Origin: Lichenicola sp965198655
GTDB lineage: Bacteria; Pseudomonadota; Alphaproteobacteria; Acetobacterales; Acetobacteraceae
Assembly: GCA_965198655.1 (NCBI GenBank)
Contig: OZ240668.1
Location: 806,001 to 870,000 of the forward strand
DNA: 64,000 bases
Reading direction: 5' to 3'
Below, one piece after another: positions 53,571 through 62,211 of this stretch (the stretch's first letter is position 1; every line of letters starts with the position of its first letter). The translations under genes were made by a program, and so were the position numbers. The notes beneath the pieces are model-generated. The model saw only the letters and a program-made list of their open reading frames with translations, searched no databases and had not been told where the DNA came from.

Positions 53571-54355
53571 CCGGCCGCGACGGCGGCGCCGCGCTGGAGC
53601 CGATCGGCAACAGCCCGGTGGTGATCCTGGTGCGGCCGCAGCTCGCCGAGAACGTCGGCAGCGTCGCGCGCGCCATGGCCAATGGCGGGCTGTTCCACCT
53701 GCGCCTGGTCAGCCCCCGCGACGGCTGGCCGCAGGAACGCGCCTGGCGCGCCGCCTCGGGTGCGGACCGGATCCTGGACCAAGCGACCGTGCATCCGGAT
53801 GTCGACCACGCGGTGTCCGGCCTGCACCACGTGTTCGCCACCTGTCCGCGCCCGCGGCACGTGGTCAAGCCGGTGCTGACTGCGCGCGGCGGGGCGGCCG
53901 AGATGCGCGAGATCACCGGCCGGGGTCTCCGTGTCGGCATCCTGTTCGGCCCGGAGCGGGCCGGGCTCGACAGCGACGACATGGCACGGGCCGACGCACT
54001 GATCCGCTACCCGCTCAACCCGGGCTTCTCCTCGCTCAACCTGGCCCAGGCGGTGATGATCATGGCCTACGAGTGGTGGCTGGCCGCCGACGACACGCCA
54101 CCGCGCACGCTGATGACCAACGAGACGCGGGTCGCCAGCAAGGACGGGCTGGAGAACTTCATGGGCCATCTGGTGCGCGAGCTCGACGCGTGCGGCTTCC
54201 TGCGCAACCTGCCCAAGCGGCCCGGCATGGTGCGCAACCTGTGGCACTTCTTCGAGCGTGGCGAGGTGACGGAGCAGGAGCTGCGTACCCTGCACGGCGT
54301 GATCACCGAGCTGGCGCTGGGCCGCCGGCTGCGCGGCCGCGACGAGGGTGCTTGA
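53567..54355 (+). CDS. RNA methyltransferase, TrmH/TrmJ family
   Basis: 262 aa. SPOUT fold of the TrmJ type: VVILVRPQLAENVGSVARAMANGG at the start, GILFGPERAGLDSDDM, and YPLNPGFSSLNLAQAVMI. TrmJ 2'-O-methylates position 32 of tRNAs with SAM. The C-terminal ~80 residues (FMGHLVRELDACGFL, LHFFERGEVTEQELRTLHG-like) are the usual TrmJ extension. The GTG start overlaps the cysS stop (GTGA). Confidence 0.9.
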   Translation: MTGRDGGAALEPIGNSPVVILVRPQLAENVGSVARAMANGGLFHLRLVSPRDGWPQERAWRAASGADRILDQATVHPDVDHAVSGLHHVFATCPRPRHVVKPVLTARGGAAEMREITGRGLRVGILFGPERAGLDSDDMARADALIRYPLNPGFSSLNLAQAVMIMAYEWWLAADDTPPRTLMTNETRVASKDGLENFMGHLVRELDACGFLRNLPKRPGMVRNLWHFFERGEVTEQELRTLHGVITELALGRRLRGRDEGA

Positions 54356-54378
54356 GCGGAGGCGCCTGAGCGTCCGGA

Positions 54379-54407
54379 TTGACTTCAAGCCTCCCTACTC
54401 CTATAGG
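54379..54407 (+). promoter_or_regulatory. candidate rpsD promoter
   Basis: TTGACT (54379-54384), a 17-base spacer and TATAGG (54402-54407), about 180 bases before rpsD. Both boxes and spacing fit a housekeeping sigma factor promoter. The long leader leaves room for S4 autoregulation, which I cannot show. Confidence 0.65.
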
Positions 54408-54583
54408 CGCGGGCTCATTGCCGGGAACGTGGACGGTCCGGTCGGCGTCGCCAAATGCGGCACCGATGATGCGGAACGCGCCCGTCTCGACCGATCCGGT
54501 CGAGGCCTACCGGTGCAACAAGCGGATCATGGCGACGGGTTCCGATCCGAACGCACGCCGCATCAAGCAAGGAGCGCGTCCGC

Positions 54584-55201
54584 GTGACCAAGCGCCTCGA
54601 GAGCAAGTACAAGATCAATCGCCGCCTCGGCGTCAACCTGTGGGGCCGCGCCAAGTCGCCGATCAACAAGCGGGAGTACGGCCCCGGCCAGCACGGCCAG
54701 CGCCGCAAGCAGAAGCCGTCCGACTTCTCCGTGCAGCTGATGGCCAAGCAGAAGCTCAAGGGCTACTACGGCAACATCAGCGAGAAGCAGTTCCGCAAGT
54801 ACTACGACGAGGCGGTGCGCCGGAAGGGCGACACGTCGGAGAACCTGGTCGACCTGCTGGAGCGCCGGCTGGACGCGGTGATCTACCGCCTCAAGTTCGC
54901 GATGACTCCGTTCGCCGCGCGCCAGTTCGTCAACCACGGCCACGTGACGGTGAACGGCCGCAAGGTCAACATCCCCTCCTTTTTGGTCCGCGACGGCGAC
55001 ACCATCGAGGTGCGGGAGAAGAGCAAGCAACTCGCGGTGGTGCTGGATGCGGCGCAGAGCGGCGAGCGCGACGTGCCGGAGTATCTGGAAGTCGATCACC
55101 GGGCGATGAAGGGCCGGTTCCAGCGCAGCCCGAAGCTGACCGACGTGCCGTATCCGGTGACCATGGAGCCGAACCTGGTGGTCGAGTTCTACTCGCGCTG
55201 A
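54584..55201 (+). CDS. rpsD: 30S ribosomal protein S4
   Basis: 205 aa, GTG start with AAGGAG at 54569-54574. Primary 16S rRNA-binding protein. RLGVNLWGRAKSPINKREYGPGQHG is absent of Zn cysteines (C- form), and the S4 domain RLDAVIYRLKFAMTPFAARQFVNHGHVTVNGRKVN-type block is intact, with residues split here only for display. It stands alone, as in many alphaproteobacteria. Confidence 0.97.
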   Translation: MTKRLESKYKINRRLGVNLWGRAKSPINKREYGPGQHGQRRKQKPSDFSVQLMAKQKLKGYYGNISEKQFRKYYDEAVRRKGDTSENLVDLLERRLDAVIYRLKFAMTPFAARQFVNHGHVTVNGRKVNIPSFLVRDGDTIEVREKSKQLAVVLDAAQSGERDVPEYLEVDHRAMKGRFQRSPKLTDVPYPVTMEPNLVVEFYSR

Positions 55202-55208
55202 TGCTGCC

Positions 55209-55329
55209 GCAGGAGGGCGCTGCCCTCCTGCACCTCCCGCCAGAGGGCAGTCGCCCTCTGGACACCCAATTATAAACCCTGGGTTCCAAGGGCTTCGCCC
55301 TTGGCCGGGTCCAGGGGTGGAACCCCTGG
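55209..55329. repeat. intergenic four-hairpin element, copy 3
   Basis: Four perfect hairpins: GCAGGAGGGC/GCCCTCCTGC (55209-55231), CCAGAGGGC/GCCCTCTGG (55240-55261), CCAAGGGC/GCCCTTGG (55286-55304), CCAGGGGT/ACCCCTGG (55311-55329), with an A/T-rich centre AATTATAAA. The arms differ in sequence from copies 1 and 2, yet pairing and order are kept. The last hairpin includes the prfC GTG start. Confidence 0.85.
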
Positions 55330-56858
55330 CCTTGTTCAACGAAGAGATCTCCCGCCGGCGCACCTTCGCGATCATCTCGCATCCGGACGCCGGCAAGACC
55401 ACCCTGACCGAGCGCCTGCTGCGTGCCGGCGGCGCGATCCAGCTCGCCGGCAACGTGCGCGCCAAGGGCGAGCGCCGGCGCACCCGTTCCGACTGGATGG
55501 GCATCGAGCGCGAGCGCGGCATCTCCGTGGTCACCTCGGTGATGACGTTCGAGTACGGCGGCTGCATCTTCAACCTGCTCGACACGCCCGGCCACGAGGA
55601 TTTCTCCGAGGACACCTACCGCACCCTGACGGCGGTGGACTCGGCGGTGATGGTGATCGACGCGGCCAAGGGCATCGAGGAGCGCACGCGCAAGCTGTTC
55701 GAGATCTGCCGCCTGCGCGACATCCCGATCCTCACCTTCGTCAACAAGATGGACCGCGAGGCGCAGGACCCGTTCGCGCTGCTCGACGAGGTGAGCCAGG
55801 CGCTGGCGCTGGACACGGCACCCGCGACCTGGCCGATCGGCCGCGCCGCCACCTTCGCCGGCACCTACGACCTGCGCGCGAGACAGGTGCACACCGCGAC
55901 CGAGCTGGCGCAGTCCGATCCGCGCATGGTGGCGCTGGGCGAGGAGCTGGAGCTGGTGCAGGCGGCACTGCCCGAATGGGACCGCGCGGGCTTCGACGCC
56001 GGCCACCTGACGCCGGTGTTCTTCGGCAGCGCCATGCGCGAGATCGGCGTGACCGACCTGCTCGACGCGCTGGTGAGCTTCGGGCCGCCGCCGCGGGCCC
56101 AGGCCACCGACGGCCGGATCGTGCAGGCGGACGAGCCGGCGATGACGGCGCTGATCTTCAAGATCCAGGCCAACATGGACCCCAACCACCGCGACCGGAT
56201 GGCGTTTGCCCGCGTCTGCTCCGGCCGGCTCGCGCGCGGCATGCGGGTCAAGCACGTGCGCTCGGCCAAGCAGTTCGCGCTGCACACGCCGCAGTTCTTC
56301 TTCGCCCGCGACAGGCAACTCGCCGAGGAGGCGTTCGCGGGCGACGTGGTCGGGATCCCCAACCACGGCACGCTCAGGATCGGCGACACGCTGACCGAGG
56401 GCGAGGACATCCGCTTCACCGGGGTGCCGCACTTCGCGCCCGAGATCCTGCGCCGCGTCCGCCTCGACGACGCGATGAAGGCCAAGAAGCTGCGAACCGC
56501 GTTGCAGGAGCTGGCGGAGGAGGGGGTGGTGCAGCTGTTCCGCCCGCAGGACGGCAGTCCGCCGATCGTCGGTGTGGTCGGCACGCTGCAGCTCGACGTG
56601 CTGCAGGCGCGGCTGGCCGGCGAGTACGGCGTGAGCATCGGCTTCGAGAGCACGCCCTATTCCCTGGCGCGCTGGGTCGACGGCGACAGGACGCGGCTGA
56701 CGGGCTTCATCGCCACCAACCGCACCGCGATGGCGGACGACATGGATGGCGCCCCGGTGTTCCTGGCCAGCTCGGCGTTCATGATGCGACGCACCGCCGA
56801 GATGAACGCCGAGCTCCGCTTCTTCGACATCAAGCAGATCGGTGCGGATCCGACCTGA
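55317..56858 (+). CDS. prfC: peptide chain release factor 3
   Basis: 513 aa. GTPase that recycles RF1/RF2. G1 loop SHPDAGKTTLTERLL, the switch block RGISVVTSVMTF, DTPGHEDFSEDTYR and NKMDRE (NKxD) are intact, and the C-terminal RF3 domain is complete. The start is doubtful: GTG 55317 lies inside the fourth hairpin of repeat copy 3, and TTG 55332 directly after it is an in-frame alternative giving LFNEEISRRRTFAIIS. The first ~5 residues are therefore repeat-derived. Confidence 0.95.
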   Translation: MEPLALFNEEISRRRTFAIISHPDAGKTTLTERLLRAGGAIQLAGNVRAKGERRRTRSDWMGIERERGISVVTSVMTFEYGGCIFNLLDTPGHEDFSEDTYRTLTAVDSAVMVIDAAKGIEERTRKLFEICRLRDIPILTFVNKMDREAQDPFALLDEVSQALALDTAPATWPIGRAATFAGTYDLRARQVHTATELAQSDPRMVALGEELELVQAALPEWDRAGFDAGHLTPVFFGSAMREIGVTDLLDALVSFGPPPRAQATDGRIVQADEPAMTALIFKIQANMDPNHRDRMAFARVCSGRLARGMRVKHVRSAKQFALHTPQFFFARDRQLAEEAFAGDVVGIPNHGTLRIGDTLTEGEDIRFTGVPHFAPEILRRVRLDDAMKAKKLRTALQELAEEGVVQLFRPQDGSPPIVGVVGTLQLDVLQARLAGEYGVSIGFESTPYSLARWVDGDRTRLTGFIATNRTAMADDMDGAPVFLASSAFMMRRTAEMNAELRFFDIKQIGADPT

Positions 56859-57000
56859 ACATCGTCCACTAATACGTGCTTTACACATTTTTAACGCGCG
56901 CGCCCTAGCAATGGCGGCTGTCGCTGACAGCGGTCCGGGCGCCCAAGCCTGATCCCCTGTCAGCTTTAAACAGCTTGTTCAAGCCAGCGGGACGAACGTC

Positions 57001-58845
57001 ATGAGCACGCAAGACACCAGCGTCGAGATTACCGGGCTCGGTTCCGCAACCGCCGTCAGCGGCCAGCGGGCAAGCCTTTTTCCTGATCCGCTCGTGACGA
57101 GCGGCGACGGGTCCTCCGTGTCCGTGACGCTGTTGTTTCCCGCCTCCCAAGGCACCCTGTCGATCGCGAACGTGCCGGCGAACGTCGCGGCGACGCTGAT
57201 CCAGCGTTCCGACGTGTCCACCAGCGCCATCCTGATGAGCGGCACGGCGGCGGAGGTGCAGGCAGCACTCCTGGAGGTGATGCTGACGCCCACCCCGGGT
57301 CTGACGGCTCCCACGCAAGGCAGCTACCAACTGATCCTGTCCAACGGCGCGCAGCGCGGCTTCGTCACCGGCAGCCTGACGATCGCGGCAGCGCCGGTGC
57401 TGGCGACGCCGGTGGTGGTGGTGCCGCCCGTGTCGCCTGCACCTCCGACGGCCGCCTTCGTCCACACGGGCTCCAGCTACGTTGTCGGCAACGATACGTC
57501 GCAGGCCGCGGTCATCGACGCCGGTACCGTCGCCTCCACCGTGACCGGCGGCGCCGCCTCCCTCGACTTCACCGGCGGCAACGCCACCCTGCATCTCACC
57601 GGCACCGGCAGCACGACGGTGCACAGCGAAGGCGGCAACACCGTGTGGGTCGGGGCCGCACCGCTCGACTACGTCAGCGGCGGCAACAGCACATTCGAGG
57701 TCGGCAGCGGCAGCATCGACATCAGCGGCGGCGCTGCCAGCGACAGCAACGTGATCGTGTTCGCCGCCACCGGAACCGGCGATGTCGACGTCACCACCTC
57801 CGGTCCGTCCGCCACCGTGCTGTTCGGCGGCCCGTCCTCGCTGCATTACACCGGCGGCAACGCCACCCTGGTCCTCAACGGCGCCGGCATGACCGGCAGC
57901 GCCGTGGTCGACAGCACCGGCGGCAACACCGTCTGGGCCGGACGCGGCGACCTCACCTACAATGCTGGCGGCGCCAGCTCGCTCATCCTGTCGAACGGCG
58001 CCACCACCGTCACCGGCGGTGCGGCCGGGGCCGCCACCAGAGTCTCGATGGGCAGCGGCACGCTCGCCTATGAGGGCAGTGCTGGAACCGCCACCGTGCA
58101 CGGCGGCACGGGTATGGCGTCGGTCCTAGGCGGTAGCGGCGCGCTCAGCGTCGATGGCGGCAACAGCGTGGTCACCCTCACCACCGGCAGCGCCACCGTC
58201 GCCGGCGGCGGTGCCGGTACCGACAACGTCGTCTACAACGGCAGCGGCCACGTGGTGTTCCAGGGGTCCGACGGCGCCGCGGTCGTCACCGGCGGCACCG
58301 GCTCCGATACGGTGCATGCCGGTTCCGGCGGCGGCTGGTTCGGTGCCGGCACCGGCGGCGACAGCTATCTGCAGGCGAGTGGCGGCGCCACCTTCCTGCA
58401 AGGTGCCTCCAACGGCGACGTGCTGGTGGGCGCCGCCGGGGGTGCCACCTGGATGCAGGCCGGTGCCGGAAACGAGACCCTGCTCGGAGGCAACAGCTCG
58501 GGCACCGTGACCATGCAGCTCGGCGCCGGATCCGATCAGGTGGTGCTGTCCACCGGCCACAGCGACATCACCACCGGCAGCGGTGCCGCCAGCATCACCG
58601 GCGGCGGCGGAACCGACCTGCTCAGCATCGCCTCGGACAGCGGCGCCACGCTGTTCTCGTCCGGCAACGCTGAGCACGCCACCATCAACGGCTTCCGGTT
58701 CGGCACTGACCACCTGGCCCTATCCGGCAATTCCGTGACCGGCCTGATCCATTCCTGGGTCGGCACCGTCATCGACCTGTCGGGCGGCGGCTCGATCGCC
58801 TTGAACGGTGTTCACGTCACCAACATGGACGGGCTGTTGGGCTAG
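57001..58845 (+). CDS. RTX-like glycine-rich beta-roll protein, putative type I secretion substrate
   Basis: 614 aa, very rich in Gly, Ser, Thr, Ala, Val; no Cys and no N-terminal signal peptide. Residues ~1-130 form a non-repetitive head, then a Pro-rich linker (VVVVPPVSPAPPTAA), then about 430 residues of degenerate repeats with GGNxT/GGxA turns, for example TGGNATLHL, SGGNSTFEV, TGGNATLVL, and GGNTVWVG/GGNTVWAG twice. Near residues 430-540 the turns approach RTX form (GGTGSDTVHAG, GAGSDQVVLS, GGGGTDLLS). The tail (INGFRFGTDHLALSG...MDGLLG) resembles C-terminal secretion signals of such proteins. Likely an exported adhesin or surface/biofilm protein; enzymatic function is not visible. Confidence 0.78.
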   Translation: MSTQDTSVEITGLGSATAVSGQRASLFPDPLVTSGDGSSVSVTLLFPASQGTLSIANVPANVAATLIQRSDVSTSAILMSGTAAEVQAALLEVMLTPTPGLTAPTQGSYQLILSNGAQRGFVTGSLTIAAAPVLATPVVVVPPVSPAPPTAAFVHTGSSYVVGNDTSQAAVIDAGTVASTVTGGAASLDFTGGNATLHLTGTGSTTVHSEGGNTVWVGAAPLDYVSGGNSTFEVGSGSIDISGGAASDSNVIVFAATGTGDVDVTTSGPSATVLFGGPSSLHYTGGNATLVLNGAGMTGSAVVDSTGGNTVWAGRGDLTYNAGGASSLILSNGATTVTGGAAGAATRVSMGSGTLAYEGSAGTATVHGGTGMASVLGGSGALSVDGGNSVVTLTTGSATVAGGGAGTDNVVYNGSGHVVFQGSDGAAVVTGGTGSDTVHAGSGGGWFGAGTGGDSYLQASGGATFLQGASNGDVLVGAAGGATWMQAGAGNETLLGGNSSGTVTMQLGAGSDQVVLSTGHSDITTGSGAASITGGGGTDLLSIASDSGATLFSSGNAEHATINGFRFGTDHLALSGNSVTGLIHSWVGTVIDLSGGGSIALNGVHVTNMDGLLG

Positions 58846-58927
58846 CACCATCCAGCGTTTCGCCCGGCCGTCACGGCGGCCGGGAGAAAGCAGGTCCCGC
58901 CCGTCACCGTTGCTGCTGCACCACATC

Positions 58928-59488
58928 GTGCAGGAGACGCGGATACCCAACATCACTGGACGCAGGATCGCCGTGCTGGCAACCGATGGGGTCGAGGAGG
59001 TGGAGCTGACCTACCCGGTCGAGGCGCTGCGCGCCGCCGGCGTCCTGACCACCCTGGTGTCGCTCAAGGCCGGGCGGATCCAGGCGATGAACGAGGACGT
59101 GAACCCGGCCGGCACCCATCAGGTCGACCTGGTCGTGGCCGAGGCCGATGCGGCATCGTTCGACGGCCTGCTGCTGCCGGGTGGCACCACCAACCCTGAC
59201 CACCTGCGGCTGGACGAGGATGCGGTCAACTTCGTGAAGGACTTCGTGTCGTCGGCCAAGCCGATCGCGGCCATCTGTCACGGCCCATGGATGCTGATCA
59301 ACGCCGGCGGCGTCGCCGGGCGTACCGTGACCTCCTGGCCGTCGCTGCAGGCCGACCTGCGCAACGCCGGCGCCACCTGGATCGACCAGACGGTGGTCAA
59401 GGACGGCAAGCTGGTGACCTCGCGCAACCCAAAGGATCTGCCGGCCTTCTGTGAAGCGATCGTCGCCTTGTTCGCCGGGGCCGCCTGA
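58928..59488 (+). CDS. DJ-1/PfpI family protein (type 1 glutamine amidotransferase-like)
   Basis: 186 aa from GTG 58928. Family core: RRIAVLATDGVEEVELTYP, LLLPGGTTNPDHLR and the nucleophile Cys in AAICHGPWMLI, so glyoxalase/chaperone-like PfpI type. Close relatives begin M-P-x-ITGRRIA; here that Met position is an ATA (58943-58945) placed 6 bases after AGGAG (58932-58936), while the GTG lacks a ribosome binding site. The real start may thus be the ATA (181 aa) or the codon has mutated. Confidence 0.88.
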   Translation: MQETRIPNITGRRIAVLATDGVEEVELTYPVEALRAAGVLTTLVSLKAGRIQAMNEDVNPAGTHQVDLVVAEADAASFDGLLLPGGTTNPDHLRLDEDAVNFVKDFVSSAKPIAAICHGPWMLINAGGVAGRTVTSWPSLQADLRNAGATWIDQTVVKDGKLVTSRNPKDLPAFCEAIVALFAGAA

Positions 59489-59501
59489 TCGGAGCGCTTG
59501 C

Positions 59502-60224
59502 CTACCTCGTGCCGCTCCAGCAGCGCATCAGGATACGGGCTGAGGGCAACAGCATCGGCTCGTCTCCCGACGACACCCGCGCCACGTCATCGGGTGCAAT
59601 GACGCGGAGGGCGTCGTACTCGTCGTTTCCCGCCACGCTCCGTCGCGCCTCGATGCTCGCGAAGGACAGGGTGGTGCGGAGCAGGAAGCCCACGTCGACG
59701 ATGTGCGAGTCGGCATGCTCGATCGCCGCCACCGCCCGGACGTCCTCGACCTCCACCGGTTGGAGGCCGAGTTCCTCCTCCAGCTCCGCCATGAGCTGGG
59801 CGGTCAGGTCCGTTTCCAACCCGATCCGTTCCTCGACGGCGCCGGCTGGCGGTGCCTGCCAGAAGCCAGGGAGGTAGACCGCGCCGGCCTGGCGCCGCGC
59901 CAGCACCAGCCCATCGGCGCATTCGATCAGGCCGTTCACCGCCAGTCCGCGGATCTGCAGCCGGTCGAACAGTTCCGGGTGCCGCATCTGTGCCAGCAGG
60001 CGCCGGTACTCGGTCCAGTGGCCCCCGATACGATCCGGCGCGATCCTGTCGGCGCAGAACACCCGGCCGTTGAACAGGCTCGGCCGCCTGGCGCGTTCCG
60101 CGCTCCAGGACGAGGCGATCCTCGCATCCAGGTCCGGCGGCAGCTCCGCCATCGCACCGTCGACCACGAGGGCGACGTCCGCACGCAACGCGATGCTCCG
60201 CCAGCCGGTGGACGGATCCGACAT
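59502..60224 (-). CDS. NUDIX hydrolase domain protein
   Basis: 240 aa. A NUDIX-like region at residues ~105-210: LPGFWQAPPAGAVEER followed by LMAELEEELGLQPVEV, where the usual Arg of REUxEExGU is Ala, so the box is slightly degenerate. The N-terminal ~100 residues (FNGRVFCADRIAPDRIGGHW, EYRRLLAQMRHPELF) are shared with bacterial proteins annotated as phosphohydrolases. Substrate unknown. It begins 14 bases after the zwf stop on the same strand, so likely co-transcribed with it. Confidence 0.82.
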   Translation of the reverse strand: MSDPSTGWRSIALRADVALVVDGAMAELPPDLDARIASSWSAERARRPSLFNGRVFCADRIAPDRIGGHWTEYRRLLAQMRHPELFDRLQIRGLAVNGLIECADGLVLARRQAGAVYLPGFWQAPPAGAVEERIGLETDLTAQLMAELEEELGLQPVEVEDVRAVAAIEHADSHIVDVGFLLRTTLSFASIEARRSVAGNDEYDALRVIAPDDVARVSSGDEPMLLPSARILMRCWSGTR

Positions 60225-60238
60225 GCGATCGGCGTCCG

Positions 60239-61714
60239 TCAGCTCATCTGCTCGTGCCAGGCATGGCCGGTGGAGCGGATCAGCGTACGGGCCGCTTCCG
60301 GTCCCCAGGTGCCGGCGCTGTAGTGGTGCAGCGTGCCCGGATGGTCCTTCCACGCCTTCAGGATCGGCTCGACCCAGGTCCAGGCCGCTTCCACCTCGTC
60401 GCGGCGCATGAACAGCACCGGGTCGCCGCGCACCGTGTCCATCAGCAGCCGCTCGTAGGCGTCCGGATAGCGCGCGCCGAACGCCTGCTCGAACGAGACG
60501 TCGATGTTGGCCGGGCGCAGGTTCATGCCGTCCCCGCCCGGCACCTTGTTCATCACCGACAACTGGATGCCCTCCTCCGGCTGCAGCCGGATGATCAGTC
60601 GGTTGGCCTCCAGACGGGTCGGGAAGATCGACCACGGCGTTTCGCGGAACTGCACCACGATCTCGCTGACCTTGGCCGGCAGGCGCTTGCCCGAGCGCAG
60701 GTAGAACGGCACCTTGCCCCAACGCCAGCTATGCACCTCCGCCTTGATGGCGATGAAGGTCTCGGTGTCGCTTTGCCGGCCCTCGCCCAGCTCCTCCAGG
60801 TAGGCCGGCACGATCTCGTGGCCGACCTGGCCGCGCCCGTACTGGCCGCGCACCGCGACGTGCTGCACGTCGGCCTCGGTGATCGGCTTCAGCGCCCGCA
60901 GCACCTTGAGCTTCTCGTTGCGCAGGTCGTCCGCTTCCAGCGAGCCCGGCGGCTCCATCGCCACCAGGCACATTACCTGCAGCAGGTGGTTCTGGATCAT
61001 GTCGCGCAGCGCGCCGGAGTTGTCGTAGTAGTCGCCGCGGCCCTCGACGCCCACGGTCTCGGCGGCGGTGATCTGCACGTGGTCGATCGCGTCCGCGCTC
61101 CAGATCCGCTCGAACACCGGGTTGGCGAAGCGCAGCGCGATGATGTTCTGCACCGTCTCCTTGCCGAGGTAGTGGTCGATCCGGAAGATCTTCTTCTCGT
61201 CGAAGTACTTGCCGACCTCGTCGTTGATCCGGCGCGCCGAGTCGAGGTCGTGGCCGATCGGCTTCTCCAGCACGATCCGTGCCGCCTCGGTCACCAGTCC
61301 CTGCGCCGACAGGTTCTCGCAGATCGACCCGTACAGCTCGGGCGAAGTCGCCAGGTAGAACACCCGGGTCTCGTCGCGGTTCTCGTCGCCGAACAGCCGC
61401 AGCAGGTTCTCCCAGGAGCCCGACGCCTCGGCGCCGTTCACGCTGGCATAGAACACCATGCCGAGGAACTGCCCGATCAGCGCGTCGTCGAGCGCGTCCG
61501 CCTTGACGAAGCGGCGCAGCGCCTTGTCCGCGCGGCCGCGATACTCGTCGTCCGACAACGGCGACCGCGCCGCGCCGATGATGCGCGAGTCGGGCGGGAT
61601 CTGGTGGTCGCGGAACCGGTGATACAGCGCCGGCAGCAGCTTGCGCATGGTCAGGTCCCCGGTCGCGCCGAAGACGATGTAGTCGAAGCGTTCCACCATG
61701 CTGGTCGCTGGCAT
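60239..61714 (-). CDS. zwf: glucose-6-phosphate 1-dehydrogenase
   Basis: 491 aa. Oxidises glucose 6-phosphate with NAD(P)+ at the head of the pentose phosphate / Entner-Doudoroff routes, important in acetic acid bacteria that lack full glycolysis. Nucleotide-binding FGATGDLTMRKLLPAL, the active-site block FRIDHYLGKETVQN, and SGKRLPAKVSEIVV are visible. AGGGAGGG precedes the ATG at 61714. Confidence 0.96.
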   Translation of the reverse strand: MPATSMVERFDYIVFGATGDLTMRKLLPALYHRFRDHQIPPDSRIIGAARSPLSDDEYRGRADKALRRFVKADALDDALIGQFLGMVFYASVNGAEASGSWENLLRLFGDENRDETRVFYLATSPELYGSICENLSAQGLVTEAARIVLEKPIGHDLDSARRINDEVGKYFDEKKIFRIDHYLGKETVQNIIALRFANPVFERIWSADAIDHVQITAAETVGVEGRGDYYDNSGALRDMIQNHLLQVMCLVAMEPPGSLEADDLRNEKLKVLRALKPITEADVQHVAVRGQYGRGQVGHEIVPAYLEELGEGRQSDTETFIAIKAEVHSWRWGKVPFYLRSGKRLPAKVSEIVVQFRETPWSIFPTRLEANRLIIRLQPEEGIQLSVMNKVPGGDGMNLRPANIDVSFEQAFGARYPDAYERLLMDTVRGDPVLFMRRDEVEAAWTWVEPILKAWKDHPGTLHHYSAGTWGPEAARTLIRSTGHAWHEQMS

Positions 61715-61769
61715 CCCGTCGCCCTCCCTGCTGCCCGCCGGCGTGACGGACTGGCGCCCAGCATTGTCA

Positions 61770-61799
61770 TTGACCGGGCGCGTCCTGCCAAGGTAAGCC
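61770..61799 (+). promoter_or_regulatory. candidate gapR promoter
   Basis: TTGACC (61770-61775), an 18-base spacer, then TAAGCC (61794-61799), about 50 bases before the gapR ATG in the gap divergent from zwf. The -10 is weak. Confidence 0.35.
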
Positions 61800-61848
61800 C
61801 CGCGGCCTTGGCGGTCGATCGGGGCCGAAGGGGCGGGGGCGAGGGATC

Positions 61849-62151
61849 ATGACGCTGGACGCGGCGGACCGGGCGGCCCGGCATGACGACGCACCGACGG
61901 ACTCACCGCCGAGCGCCGTCGGCGGCATCGCCGCCGACCGGCTGCGCAGCATCATCGAGCGGGTCGAGCGGCTGGAGGAAGAGCGCAAGGCGCTCGGCTC
62001 GGACATCAAGGACATCTTCGCCGAGGCCAAGTCGGCCGGGTTCGACGTCAAGGTGATCCGGCAGATCATCAGGATACGCAAGCAGGAGCCCTCCGACGTG
62101 GAGGAGCAGGAAACGCTGCTCGACATCTACCGTCGCGCACTCGGCATGTAG
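61849..62151 (+). CDS. gapR: GapR family DNA-binding domain protein (DUF2312)
   Basis: 100 aa. GapR is an alphaproteobacterial nucleoid-associated protein that recognises overtwisted DNA ahead of replication and transcription. The domain spans ADRLRSIIERVERLEEER to the C-terminus, with IKDIFAEAKSAGFDVKVIRQ and the end DIYRRALGM, all strongly conserved. The N-terminal 25 residues are a variable acidic tail. Confidence 0.93.
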   Translation: MTLDAADRAARHDDAPTDSPPSAVGGIAADRLRSIIERVERLEEERKALGSDIKDIFAEAKSAGFDVKVIRQIIRIRKQEPSDVEEQETLLDIYRRALGM

Positions 62152-62211
62152 CGCCGCCGCCGGCCGCGAAGCGGTCTGGCGGCCCGGAATCGCTTGCGTC
62201 TATAGTGGCTT

